64,000 nucleotides of DNA. It comes from Scheffersomyces stipitis CBS 6054 (taxonomy: Eukaryota; Ascomycota; Pichiomycetes; Serinales; Debaryomycetaceae). The notes beneath the pieces were generated by a model that made no database searches, was not told the DNA's origin, and saw only the letters and a program-made list of their open reading frames with translations. Made by a program: the position numbers and the translations under genes. Shown piece after piece: positions 53,141 through 63,369 of this stretch. The number at the start of each line of letters is the position of its first letter. Position 1 is the first letter of the stretch. The stretch is from NCBI RefSeq assembly GCF_000209165.1, contig NC_009046.1, positions 372,001 to 436,000 of the forward strand. The letters run 5' to 3'.

Positions 53141-54000
53141 TTTATTGGATATATCCGTGTTTTGTAGGTGTATGGTGGTGTCTATGGTGTTTATTAGTTG
53201 CTATTAAGATTGGCGATGTTCTTCTTCCGACAAGCTGTTTCTTTATCAATGGCAGAAGAAACATATATAAATAGTGCCTTGGGGTACATGTGTGCCACAA
53301 ATTTTGGAACAGGTGTGCAGGATCGTGACTCCAACCGTTTTTCCTTGACAGATATAGTTTTGAGGAGAGCTTTATAGCGTGGTGACGTCTAGATATAGTT
53401 ACTGACAATTAACATTTCAAGAATATTATAATATTCTGGAGAATAGTATATATATAGAATGTCTTAAAATTTATTTCTGAAGAATATAACATGCGAATAT
53501 TTTGTCACTGTTGTTAATAGAGGTTTTATAATTATCTACAATTTAAGAATTTTGGCAATAATTCTTAAATCTGTTTCAATTATGACTAAAGAAAAACAAT
53601 AATATGGTCGTAATAAATATTGTAGCTGTCGTACAGAAAATCCTTATTTTGCAGATTTCTTGTTGAATAGCTTTTAGTATCTGCATTTCGAAGAACCCAT
53701 ACAAAATTTCACCGTTTGCCTAATTTGTATACTCTTATACCACGGAATAGCAAAAGTGAATACTTTATTGAAAGATTTATTTCCTGCTAATAATCGAAAT
53801 CTCCAGGCTGTGTCAGAATTACCTCTTAGATAGTTTCTGATTCCGAACTTACCCTGGCCCGACCCGTAATCACATAAAGGCTAATTATCAACTATTTGCA
53901 CCCAGTTACTAAGTACTGCACATACCATAAACAAATAACTAAATTAACAAAGAGTACTGAAATCACCAAATTCGAGTTATCTTCTTCTCGTCTAGCCACC
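53141..54000. other. Divergent intergenic region PQ-loop gene / SLI15
   Basis: 860 bp, the most AT-rich gap in the window at about 53.4-53.6 kb. It holds a 16-bp palindrome (listed next). The SLI15 frame extends back to a TTG at 53896, which is treated as leader. Confidence 0.55.
53421..53436. repeat. 16-bp perfect palindrome
   Basis: GAATATTATAATATTC within AT-rich DNA. In this composition it may be chance. Confidence 0.5.
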
Positions 54001-56748
54001 ATGAGTTCCAGACTATGGGCGGTGAACGCAACCAAAAAGAAGAAGAACGAGCTCGTTCCAGGGTCACTGCGATGGATCACGAACGAGATGTCGCTCCAAT
54101 ATGACAGTGCCCTCACCAACTGTGAGGACCATTTTCAAGATTGTAGTTCTCGGTATGATAGCCTCTCCAGCTTTGTACAGAAAGTTCTAGACATCACCAA
54201 TAGCACAGAAGATCACACAGAAGACCTATCGCTATTGTTGGCTGTGCTGAACCCTACCGTTTTCTCACCAGAGTTTTCAAAATCAACTACTTTTGTGCAG
54301 CCTACAGAGCCAGAAGATATGTACTCATCTAACCATAAGGATTCTACTCCCAATATTCGAACTGCCAATTCTAACGATATCACCATACCCGTCAAGCCTG
54401 AAAACATCAAAGAGGATACTGTCATATCCGAATCACGTAATTCTCTAAAGCAAGCGATCATCGCACAATCTTCACCAATACGACATCGTACTTCTCAGTA
54501 TAGACAAACTCCAGTGAAACCCAGAATAAACCAACCACCACGACTAATGCACGCGTCGCCAAATCAAATTGATATATCCCCACCTCATTCGAATTCCAGT
54601 ATGGATCGAATTGATACTGGTCGCAAATCGCTCAGCTCTTCGTCTCCTCCAAAAGTTGTACAGCAATCTCTCCCTTCTGTCGAAACACATCAAACGGAAC
54701 ATACATCTACCGCCAGAAACACACTGTTAATAAATGGCATAGATGATTCATTTCAGGCTATCAGCACAGCTATCAGAAAGTCAATAGCGGGAAAATCTGC
54801 ACTTACGATATCATCGAGCACTCCTGCAAAAGCTAAGAAAAGTGGAGTATACGAAGAATTTGAGACAAAAATTAATCTACAACCTGAAGAAGCCAATAGA
54901 AGCTCAACTATTCATTCAACTGCACTGAGCAATGAAAACACAAGGAAGATATCGGCTTCTATGAGAAGTTCCATCTTTGTTGGACTTCCTACAAGAGAGC
55001 CTATTACAGTCAATACTAAATCTAGTAAGCATTCCTCCATCAAAAGTAGATCACTGAGACTATTTGAAAGACTAGATATTGCTTCCAGAAGAGATACATC
55101 CTCAGAAATTGCTATTGACAATAAGGTTGCGAACAAGGGCGAAGATAAAGCAGATAAAGAACATGACGTTGATGCTAATTTTGATATGTCTCCTGTAGCA
55201 ATCCCCAAGCGAGCGTTTGCAAATTTCAATAGCATCAAAAGTCAAGTGGATATGAAAAATAATGGTACGACTAACCTCAATTCAGTCCCCGATCTAAGCA
55301 ACACCACCTCAAAAAGCAATTTACTTCCAGACAAGCCAGTAAAAATTCCCAACAAAGAACACACCATCCCAAGCAGAGCAGAAACTGAAGAAAATATCAT
55401 CAGCGAAATCGGCGTCCCTTCTACAAAAGCTCCGAGAGAGCCAGAAGATGTCAAGTCAACTTCTGCAACAGTAAGAAAGACATTGCTTTCTGAACTGCCA
55501 TCGATCAGACCATTTAATTCGTCAACAAATGGAAGTAGGTCTCCTACCCGAAGTTACCTTTCATTTAAGTACAAGGGCAGTCCCAGAGAACCTACTACCA
55601 GATCTCGTAGCCGATCTCCTACACGTAGTGTTGGACCGTTATCCAAGAAGTCATCTCCAATACTGAAAATTCACGATACAACTGGCTATGATGTTCCTGA
55701 AAATGACGAAAAGGGGTTAATCTCTCGTCTAACCATTCCGACAAGTTCAAGTGCAGCAAAGAGAAAGACACCGACATCTTCAAAAAGAGAAACAGAGAGC
55801 AGAAAATCTGAAGGCAGGAAGACTGATTTAATGAATACAAAGAATAGATTTTTGACTACTACATTGAACTCCAACAATCCCCAATTTAGTCTCAAAAGAC
55901 CACAGTTTCAAGGAAATCAATCAGTCGCCGCCAAGCCGTTGCACTCCCCAACTAGAAGACGAAACCCAGCAATTGAAGATCTAGAGATTAAAACTGCACC
56001 CAAGTTGGAGCCCGATGCTATACCTATTTTGAAGAAAAAATCAATGATGGCAGAAAGAAGCGAAGCAGCAGCCCAAAAACCGAAGCAGAAATTCACGATT
56101 TCGATGAATCATACTTCTAAGCACAAGGCGGAAATAGTGCCCTTTTCGAATCAGAAGCAACTTGGAGACGTCTTCGCCCGAGATGAAGACACAAAGGAGA
56201 GTCACGACGTCCATCAATTTGAAAAATATAGCTACAGAAATAATGCTGTCGCTTTGCCTGAAGCAGCAAGGGGAGGTTTTGGCAGTGCAAAAAGAAGAAA
56301 GACAAACAAGGAAGATAAAACACCTTCTAGAACCGGTGCTCTTGCAAAGAAACAATTTCTCGAGAAGAAAGCTAGTAGGATTTCTGTGGCTGAGAGAAGA
56401 ACGCCCCACAAGAATGCTGATCCTCTTACACCTGCAAAATTGCACTACTCAGCTGAAAACCTACCTGATATTCCTACTGATGACGAAGACGATTCCAACG
56501 GAAAAGACCGAAAAATATTACAAACATGGGGACATACTCCTGAGATCAAACTGATTATAATGAAGAACATAGAGGTGAATCCAGTTTCAGTATTTGGTGA
56601 TGTTCCTCAGCTCAACATGGAGGAGATATTCGATTCCCATTCTTCCAGAGCTAGAGCAATGCAATCGCCTGATATGTCGCCATTAAACTTATTACAAAGG
56701 CAAAAGGAAGAACGGGAATATGCTAGCTACATGGGCTACAAACTGTAG
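54001..56748 (+). CDS. SLI15: Inner centromere protein Sli15 (INCENP)
   Basis: Sli15 is the INCENP scaffold of the chromosomal passenger complex; it activates the Aurora kinase Ipl1 at kinetochores and the spindle. 915 aa from the ATG at 54001. The long middle is low-complexity, Ser/Thr/Lys-rich and basic, with many SP/TP sites and an SPTR/RSRSRSPTRS cluster near residues 515-545, fitting a microtubule-binding, Cdk-regulated region. The C-terminal IN-box, about residues 820-880, gives the identification: NLPDIPTDDEDDS, WGHTPEIK and NPVSVFGDVPQLNMEEIF. It is convergent with CNS1 at only 44 bp, as in S. cerevisiae (YBR156C/YBR155W, from memory). Confidence 0.92.
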   Translation: MSSRLWAVNATKKKKNELVPGSLRWITNEMSLQYDSALTNCEDHFQDCSSRYDSLSSFVQKVLDITNSTEDHTEDLSLLLAVLNPTVFSPEFSKSTTFVQPTEPEDMYSSNHKDSTPNIRTANSNDITIPVKPENIKEDTVISESRNSLKQAIIAQSSPIRHRTSQYRQTPVKPRINQPPRLMHASPNQIDISPPHSNSSMDRIDTGRKSLSSSSPPKVVQQSLPSVETHQTEHTSTARNTLLINGIDDSFQAISTAIRKSIAGKSALTISSSTPAKAKKSGVYEEFETKINLQPEEANRSSTIHSTALSNENTRKISASMRSSIFVGLPTREPITVNTKSSKHSSIKSRSLRLFERLDIASRRDTSSEIAIDNKVANKGEDKADKEHDVDANFDMSPVAIPKRAFANFNSIKSQVDMKNNGTTNLNSVPDLSNTTSKSNLLPDKPVKIPNKEHTIPSRAETEENIISEIGVPSTKAPREPEDVKSTSATVRKTLLSELPSIRPFNSSTNGSRSPTRSYLSFKYKGSPREPTTRSRSRSPTRSVGPLSKKSSPILKIHDTTGYDVPENDEKGLISRLTIPTSSSAAKRKTPTSSKRETESRKSEGRKTDLMNTKNRFLTTTLNSNNPQFSLKRPQFQGNQSVAAKPLHSPTRRRNPAIEDLEIKTAPKLEPDAIPILKKKSMMAERSEAAAQKPKQKFTISMNHTSKHKAEIVPFSNQKQLGDVFARDEDTKESHDVHQFEKYSYRNNAVALPEAARGGFGSAKRRKTNKEDKTPSRTGALAKKQFLEKKASRISVAERRTPHKNADPLTPAKLHYSAENLPDIPTDDEDDSNGKDRKILQTWGHTPEIKLIIMKNIEVNPVSVFGDVPQLNMEEIFDSHSSRARAMQSPDMSPLNLLQRQKEEREYASYMGYKL

Positions 56749-56792
56749 AATTATATCCTATAGTACATGTATTATATTAGAAATGTCTATTA

Positions 56793-57956
56793 TTAAGCTT
56801 GACGTTTGGATAATGCAAATTGTTTGTTCCATTTGGACAACCAATCAGGCGAATCCGACTTAGGTACCACGTAGAGTCTCAAACTGTTGTCGAACAAGGG
56901 TGCCTTCGATTTGTCATTCATGAGTGCATTGTTGATGGAGATCTTCTTACCAACCTTGACTAGGCCACCCGAAATAGTTTCCATGTAGCACTCTAATTTC
57001 TTGACACTAAAATTCTCATGCTTTGGATCTTCAAACCATTCCTTAGGTCTATCCATAAGCAATTCTAAGATCTCCAATGGAGTAGAAAGTTCACCAACTT
57101 CGGCAATATAATCAAACTCATCAGTGGTGGGGTATAAAATCATTGCTGGAAAGATCAATTGGGATTCATGATCCGTTTCATTTTCCAATCTAATCTTAGC
57201 ATCTGTAAGTAGCTCTGGTGGGTTGACAGACTTCAATATGGTGTAATGTCTTAACTTAATTGTGTTGTCTAAGATATCCAATCTCATCTTCTCTTTTTGT
57301 TGTTCCCTTTCCTTCTTGATTCTAGCATCTTCAATTGCTTTTTCTTTGGCAATTACTTGTTCAAGAAGATCTTTGACAGATTTGTTTTCTGGATCTATAT
57401 TCAAACCATATTCCAAGATTTGCTTGGCTTCTTCATATCTACCGACTAGGAAAAATGCACGGCCGGATCTGAAACATGCCTTGATACTCTTTTCGTCTAT
57501 CATTAGCACTTTTTTACAATCCTCAATGCACTTCCTGTAGTTTTTGAGTTCAAGATTACAAGCAGCTCTATTCAAGTAAAGAGCCGAATTGATAGAATCT
57601 ATTCCACATTCTATTTCAAGTCCCTTCGTATAATAATCTATGGCAGCTTTGTAATTCTTCGCCTTATAACAATCATTTCCTTGGTTCTTAAAATTGGTGG
57701 CAATTTCATCTGGTTCACCATCATATGCCAAACTCTTAAGAGCTTCCAAGTTTGTGTTTTCTCCACCTTCCCCATCAGTTTCATCTAATTCTGTCATGAA
57801 GAATGGCATTCTATTCAATTCCTTCATCACATCTTCTGTAGATTTTTCAGCCATATCTGACAACTGTGGAGGCAAGTCAGGCTCGCCCGGCTTTGGAACG
57901 TATCTTCTCTTCTCCCATTCAGAGATGAGAGCATCTTCGGCGTCTTCTATCTTCAT
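56793..57956 (-). CDS. CNS1: Hsp90 co-chaperone Cns1 (TTC4-like)
   Basis: Cns1 is an essential TPR co-chaperone of Hsp90/Hsp70 with a role linked to elongation factor 2. The product is 387 aa (385 in S. cerevisiae). The N-terminal segment has the family phrase MPFFMTELDETD. Three TPR repeats lie at about residues 83-190 with the carboxylate-clamp pattern FKNQGNDCYKAKNYKAAIDYYTKGL and NRAACNLELKNYRKCIEDC. A charged helix follows, and then the C-terminal wheel domain. The start is the ATG at 57954-57956. CACGTG lies at 58055-58060, about 100 bp upstream. Confidence 0.95.
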   Translation of the reverse strand: MKIEDAEDALISEWEKRRYVPKPGEPDLPPQLSDMAEKSTEDVMKELNRMPFFMTELDETDGEGGENTNLEALKSLAYDGEPDEIATNFKNQGNDCYKAKNYKAAIDYYTKGLEIECGIDSINSALYLNRAACNLELKNYRKCIEDCKKVLMIDEKSIKACFRSGRAFFLVGRYEEAKQILEYGLNIDPENKSVKDLLEQVIAKEKAIEDARIKKEREQQKEKMRLDILDNTIKLRHYTILKSVNPPELLTDAKIRLENETDHESQLIFPAMILYPTTDEFDYIAEVGELSTPLEILELLMDRPKEWFEDPKHENFSVKKLECYMETISGGLVKVGKKISINNALMNDKSKAPLFDNSLRLYVVPKSDSPDWLSKWNKQFALSKRQA

Positions 57957-58194
57957 AATGATACAGATATCTAGATGTTGGTAATACTCTGCTTTCTTTG
58001 AATAGTAATCAAGTAGACTTGATAAATTTTAGAGATGAGATCCGATACATAAAACACGTGACATATTCCGGAAATGGCTGCAATTTTTGCAACCTCTATA
58101 GCGACCCCAAAGGTTGTTGGCTATAATATATACGTTAAATTAATCTATATATTTGTAATAGAATATGAACCTAGTTACAATATTTTTGGACAAA

Positions 58195-60480
58195 TCATAC
58201 TTGTTTTTGACGTTGGAGAATTAGGGGAACCTTCACATGAAATTTCTCTCCGTTTGGTGTTCTCAAACCTATATTTAAATAGTATAGCCTGGCAACGTAA
58301 CATGTTTGGAAATCTGGAACAAGACAAAAATCACTGGACATGGAAGGCAAATGAATAGCTGAACTAAGGTCGATATTAATATTGAATTTCTTGGTGAACT
58401 TAACTTCGTCGTGAGGGGCAGTTGATCCAGCACCTGCCACAGCTTCCTGTTCCCAAGGAATTGAACTAAGCAATTGCACAGGAGTAGAAGAAACATCAGA
58501 TTGGAGTTTCATCTTGTCAATCTTAAAATGATCATATTTTGTCGAGAGGTTAGCCATACATTTCAAGTCCCGAAGCATCTGCTTCTCAAGATTTAAGGAC
58601 TCTACACCAACGTCCTTAATCAACTTGGATAACTCTAAGGCATACTTTTGGTATGTCCTCAATGTTACAGTATCAAAGTTGTCAACAGATTTTCCTTTAT
58701 TCTCAAACATCATTTCCGGGTGAATCACAAGTGGTATTGGCAATTTTTTTGATTTCACAGTTAATGCAATCAACTCAACTGATATTCTTTTGAATCCAGG
58801 CAAGTCGCGGCTGCCGTTTTCGGCAGGTAAAAACGTTAGTTCCATGGGAATTGAAACGGTTGTAGTAGGTGGAGCCTTGCCACGAAGGTATCGCGGCAAA
58901 GGATGATAGTCCACATGATATTCTGACTTTGGCGTTGTTAACCCGCACATGCCCAACACCTTGGATGTGCCAAAGACATTTCTCCTCTTAAATGGGAAAA
59001 GAACCTCATACAAATCATCTCTACTTCTATGTACGTGACGAGCTCGAACCTTAGAATAGTACGATTGTTGCATCTTAGCAACATCTGCTGCACTATCTGT
59101 TGGATGTAGTTGGTTATCTGGTGAAGTAGTATTGCTTCTTTCATCTACTGGAATTGCGGATAATTCGCGGGCCAATGAAATCTTCTCCTTGATATTTTGC
59201 TCCATGCTAGCAGAAAGTAGTTTTGCTTCTTCATTTATCATTGATCTGTTCAACTCAAAAGAGTTTGTAGTCACTGGAATAACACGTAGATAGCAATAGT
59301 CTTCGTTTGCAACCACGTACTCATCATCACCTTGTTTTCCTAAAGATTTTACAAAAATTGATTCATAGTCCGAAGCACGTCCAATAATTCTTGCACTAAC
59401 ACTAAAATCAATAGAGGCACTTGAAAAGAACATGTCGTTAGTCAAGGAAGCGTAACATTTCCCTCGGTGAGCGTCTTCCTCCGACAAAGACAGTTCCAAA
59501 TCTGATTCTTTATATTTCTGACGCAATGATGTGATGACTTCGTTCTTGGATATTCCTAAAGTGGGAGGAATCTGGAGATGCTTAACAAATCCATGTTCAC
59601 ATGTGACATCTAGTAACTTTTCTGGCACTTTGAATGCAAAGAACTTCTTATAGGTAATATTGGGTTCGAGTATCTTTCTTGGGTCGAGCTGGACGTGAGT
59701 TCCATCTATAGGGTCTATAATAATAGTGGGCACCATGGGGTTATTATTGTCGGAAACAAGTCTATCTAGGGCTGCATCATTCCAGGACGCATTGAAATCA
59801 AACATGGTAAGAAACCGGACCACTGTAGTAGGAGGGCGGACTACAGAGCTTTGCAAGTTACCATTACTTCCAAATGTAGCACATCCTTCTAAGACGGTAG
59901 AAAACATATCGAACGGCACGTCATATTTTGTCTTGTTAGTAACTAACACAAACCCATACAAATAGTCTCCCTGCTTTATCTCAATCGATAATGGATCTAT
60001 AATCTTCGGTTTGACTCCAACTTTGCCAACGGTTTCAGTCATAAAGATATGAATATGAAGAGCCTTCGATATTTCTTTATTGGAGGCAGATATTCTTTTT
60101 AACTTGTGTGCATTTTCCAAAATTGTTTCGTTGGACTCTCCTTCAAGATCTAAAGGGTTTGCGAATAGCTCTCGTACTGGCGAGGTGGGCAAAGAATAGG
60201 TGCTTGGGATGCCGTCGAAACCACCATACTCGTTGTATGACAGGGCAGATGAAATAGGTGAAAGTTCATAACTAGGAGGCTGAGTCCGGAGATCTTCTCT
60301 GCTTGGGATCAATTGCTTAGATATAGTTGAACGGTACATTTGGTAGGATGGCAAAATGTTGACAAGCTCGCTGTCGTTGCCATCTTCATTGGCAATGTCA
60401 TTGGCTGATGCACTTGACTTGCTTTTCCGTCGCAAAGACAAAGATGACAACTTCAAATTGAACTTTTTGCGGTCCTCCAT
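58195..60480 (-). CDS. Bul1-type arrestin-like Rsp5 adaptor (copy A)
   Basis: 761 aa. Bul1/Bul2 are arrestin-like adaptors that bring the ubiquitin ligase Rsp5 to permeases such as Gap1. Seen: a basic Ser-rich N-terminus, the Bul block NILPSYQMYRSTISKQL, a PY motif PPSY at 68-71 for the Rsp5 WW domains, then the Bul1 N- and C-domain regions with VGVKPKIIDP, EIKQGDYLYGFV, KFFAFKVPEKLLDVTCEH and CYVARLYYLNIGLRTPNGE. It is shorter than S. cerevisiae Bul1 (about 976). It is a tandem paralogue of the next gene, same strand, 552 bp apart. The start is the ATG at 60478-60480. Confidence 0.88.
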   Translation of the reverse strand: MEDRKKFNLKLSSLSLRRKSKSSASANDIANEDGNDSELVNILPSYQMYRSTISKQLIPSREDLRTQPPSYELSPISSALSYNEYGGFDGIPSTYSLPTSPVRELFANPLDLEGESNETILENAHKLKRISASNKEISKALHIHIFMTETVGKVGVKPKIIDPLSIEIKQGDYLYGFVLVTNKTKYDVPFDMFSTVLEGCATFGSNGNLQSSVVRPPTTVVRFLTMFDFNASWNDAALDRLVSDNNNPMVPTIIIDPIDGTHVQLDPRKILEPNITYKKFFAFKVPEKLLDVTCEHGFVKHLQIPPTLGISKNEVITSLRQKYKESDLELSLSEEDAHRGKCYASLTNDMFFSSASIDFSVSARIIGRASDYESIFVKSLGKQGDDEYVVANEDYCYLRVIPVTTNSFELNRSMINEEAKLLSASMEQNIKEKISLARELSAIPVDERSNTTSPDNQLHPTDSAADVAKMQQSYYSKVRARHVHRSRDDLYEVLFPFKRRNVFGTSKVLGMCGLTTPKSEYHVDYHPLPRYLRGKAPPTTTVSIPMELTFLPAENGSRDLPGFKRISVELIALTVKSKKLPIPLVIHPEMMFENKGKSVDNFDTVTLRTYQKYALELSKLIKDVGVESLNLEKQMLRDLKCMANLSTKYDHFKIDKMKLQSDVSSTPVQLLSSIPWEQEAVAGAGSTAPHDEVKFTKKFNINIDLSSAIHLPSMSSDFCLVPDFQTCYVARLYYLNIGLRTPNGEKFHVKVPLILQRQKQV

Positions 60481-61032
60481 TGGCTGACAATATTTTGCTG
60501 CTTAACCTCTAGTTCTACCCAATCACTACTTTATTTAATATATATGTTCCTTTCTTCTACTGCTGTCCTTCTCTCCTAGTGGACCCAGAAAGTTCAACCA
60601 AACGCCTGTCAATATATTTAAACCGGAGCGCCTCATACAGGAATCGCCTGATGGTTGCATTTCTGCCGCTTTTGAAAAGTAGCTTTTCGCACCTATTCTT
60701 CAGACTTTGTGTGCTTAATCGAACTACACTCTACTACTTTGCAGACTACAGACATAAAAGCCAAACAATTGAGGAAATGAATTTAGATGAGCCCAATTTG
60801 TTCAGAAGAACGTATTGGTCAAATATCAATAACATGGGTTGGGTTACAGCTCATAGATAACTTTTCTTGATTATGAAAGCGTTTATTATGAACATTTTGT
60901 TGCTCTTACAATACAGGATACATAAATTCGTCATATAGTGTACTACCGGTAAAGGTGTTATAATAAGTTAAGTAATTGAAGGTGCAAACTTTCTAAAATC
61001 ATGAGTTGTATACACCTTCTATGCATGTTATT
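60481..61032. promoter_or_regulatory. Intergenic between the two BUL genes
   Basis: 552 bp: promoter of copy A and 3' flank of copy B. The frame at 60579-60860 starts with GTG and matches nothing. Confidence 0.5.
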
Positions 61033-63369
61033 TTAATAATTGTCTACTGTCAAAGGAACATGAACCACAAGAGAGTCTCCACTAACCATCTTGATGACAA
61101 TTTTTATGTAGTACATTCTAGCCATAAGACAAGTCTGGAAACTAGGAACCAAAGTGAGATAGTCGAATCCCCTGTTGTGCTTGTTGTCAGGTCCCTTCAA
61201 ATGACAGCTATTAAGGTCAAGGGTGACATCGAATTTTTTGGAATAAAGCAAGTGGTCTTCCTGCTCAATACGTTCAGATTCCCATGGAATTGTCTTAACC
61301 AGTGCATGGTTTCCACTGGATTTCGACGACTTTGAATGTAATTCGAAATCGGGAATTGACAAGTTAATATACTTCGTACTCAGGGCCGACACACTTCTGA
61401 TATCTTTGTACATTTGCGTTTCGAATCTCAAGACTTCGTTACTGACGTTCTTGATTAGATTCTGGATTTCGTTAATGTACCCCTGGAACGGCTTTACTAT
61501 AATCAGATCAAAATTATCAGGCTCATTCTTCTTCGACGAGTCAATATTTTCATCTTTGAAACACATCTCATGTGTGAATTCAAATGGGAAACAATGTTTT
61601 TTTGATCTGACAGAAAATACAACAAGCTCAGATTGCAAGGATTTGATTTCAGGGAAGACAACCTTTGAAGTATTTGATCCTTCAACGAAGTATGACAATT
61701 CTATGGGAACCAGTATCGTGGTGTTGTACTTTTTACCAGGTTCTCTAAATTTAATTGGAGGGACATACGATATACTATAATGTTCCTTTGGCGTAGACAA
61801 TGACACAATCCCCAAAACTTTGACAGATCCGGTGAGAGACTTCTTTTTGAACGACGTTGTAAATTGATAAATATCATCAGCAAATTGTTTTCTATTCTTT
61901 TTCAAATTGTGTTTTATGGACATATCAGCCACGTCATATAGTTGACGCAACTTGTGATTTGAATCTCGGGATCCCACTGGGGTCAATGCTTGTAGATTCA
62001 AGGTCCGAGGGTTTGTCGAAGCATTCGTAAGGTCATTGCCATATTCAATCTTAGAAACAATGGAATCGACAAATGCTTTGTAGTATAATCCCGCCTCTTG
62101 TATCATTGCCTTAGGGTTACATTCGTACTCTAAGTTTGTAGTAGGTATCACTCTAATGGGACACGTAGCCTCTTTAGCTATAATATATCGATCCCTGCTG
62201 TCGTGAGTTTCGTAATTATAATCGGATGACTTTCCAATGACTCTGGCATCAACACTGTAACTTATGCAAGTATCTATAAATGCCATATCACGGATCTGTG
62301 ACTCTCTATTAGCCAAAAGGAGTGAAGGTGCAATTAGACCTCTAGGTATGCCTATACTGGGAGGAACATCCGTATGTCTACTCAAGCTGTGTGGCTCACA
62401 GATATCATCCAACAACTTTTGCGGAACTCTAAAGGTGAAGAATCTCTTATATGTTACTCCCGGTTGAAATAAACGCTTCACATCTATGGATAATGCTGTA
62501 TTATCGTAAGGGTCAGTTTCACCTTCACACCAATCGTGCGGGTCCCCGTTATCGGTTACAAGTCTATCAATATTTGCGTATGTCCATGAAGCATACAAAT
62601 CGGTCATGTTCAAAAATTTAAAAACGTTGACTGGATTTTCTGAGTCGAGGAATCCCTTGTTATTGTCAAGCACAGTTATAACTCCTTCAAATACAATGTA
62701 TACCATATCAAACAGAATTGGTTTATCTGACTTGTTGACTATGGTGACATAACCGTGGATATAGTCACCTTGTCTGAATTCTTTATTGGATGGATCGATA
62801 ACTGTTGGTTTCATACCAACTTGACACACTTTTTCCGTGACAGTGATTTTCACTTCCAAGTTGGAGCTGACAGCATTATTGGTCTTGGTCAAGTTAGGCA
62901 ATTTGTGAGCGTTTGCCAAGATGGTGTTCTCCCAAACCTGAGCCGACTCTTCGTTGAAAGTCAGGGATTCAGTGATGGACAACGGGAATGCTTCTACGCT
63001 GTTGTTCACAGACTCATTCATCGGTGTTTGAAAGCCAAATAATGACAGACTATTTAATGTATTGGAAGTAGTCACAGGGCTAACCTCGTATATGGGTGGA
63101 TCCACTCTGAAATTTTCATCGGTCGGGGTCAAGTTCTTGGAGATAGTCAGCTGGTACATGTGGTAAGAAGGCAAAATATTGTTTATCAATTCGTCTTCTT
63201 CGCCTGCGCTTACTATTGGACTAATGGATATTCCTGAAAACTGCGATTGCAAGTTCATTTCTGAAGTTGCTTCATTTTGCACAGATTCTATAGATGGGAA
63301 GTCCCTCACTTTCGCTATGGGTTTCGGACTCTGGTGGCTATCGTCAGAGTCATTATTTGGTGAAGACAT
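61033..63369 (-). CDS. Bul1-type arrestin-like Rsp5 adaptor (copy B)
   Basis: 778 aa from the ATG at 63367-63369; the frame extends to a TTG at 63384. The layout is the same as copy A: NILPSYHMYQLTISKNL, a PY motif PPIY at 91-94, VGMKPTVIDP, EFRQGDYIHGYV, RFFTFRVPQKLLDDICEPH and CLMARMYYIKIVIKMVSGD. The two proteins align along their whole length but are well diverged, so the duplication is not recent. Copy B has a different N-terminus and a shorter gap between its conserved blocks. Which copy is the functional Bul1 counterpart cannot be told from sequence alone. Confidence 0.86.
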   Translation of the reverse strand: MSSPNNDSDDSHQSPKPIAKVRDFPSIESVQNEATSEMNLQSQFSGISISPIVSAGEEDELINNILPSYHMYQLTISKNLTPTDENFRVDPPIYEVSPVTTSNTLNSLSLFGFQTPMNESVNNSVEAFPLSITESLTFNEESAQVWENTILANAHKLPNLTKTNNAVSSNLEVKITVTEKVCQVGMKPTVIDPSNKEFRQGDYIHGYVTIVNKSDKPILFDMVYIVFEGVITVLDNNKGFLDSENPVNVFKFLNMTDLYASWTYANIDRLVTDNGDPHDWCEGETDPYDNTALSIDVKRLFQPGVTYKRFFTFRVPQKLLDDICEPHSLSRHTDVPPSIGIPRGLIAPSLLLANRESQIRDMAFIDTCISYSVDARVIGKSSDYNYETHDSRDRYIIAKEATCPIRVIPTTNLEYECNPKAMIQEAGLYYKAFVDSIVSKIEYGNDLTNASTNPRTLNLQALTPVGSRDSNHKLRQLYDVADMSIKHNLKKNRKQFADDIYQFTTSFKKKSLTGSVKVLGIVSLSTPKEHYSISYVPPIKFREPGKKYNTTILVPIELSYFVEGSNTSKVVFPEIKSLQSELVVFSVRSKKHCFPFEFTHEMCFKDENIDSSKKNEPDNFDLIIVKPFQGYINEIQNLIKNVSNEVLRFETQMYKDIRSVSALSTKYINLSIPDFELHSKSSKSSGNHALVKTIPWESERIEQEDHLLYSKKFDVTLDLNSCHLKGPDNKHNRGFDYLTLVPSFQTCLMARMYYIKIVIKMVSGDSLVVHVPLTVDNY

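Noticed and set aside
1188..58060. CACGTG cores at 1188, 3069, 19658, 24913, 31303, 32035, 42739, 50399 and 58055 as a network
   Set aside because: At about 40% GC roughly nine hexamers are expected in 64 kb, which is what is seen, and one is inside coding sequence. Only the RPP1 site, paired with a Tbf1-type box, is given weight.
60579..60860. 93-codon frame between the BUL genes
   Set aside because: GTG start, lies in a promoter, and matches no family.
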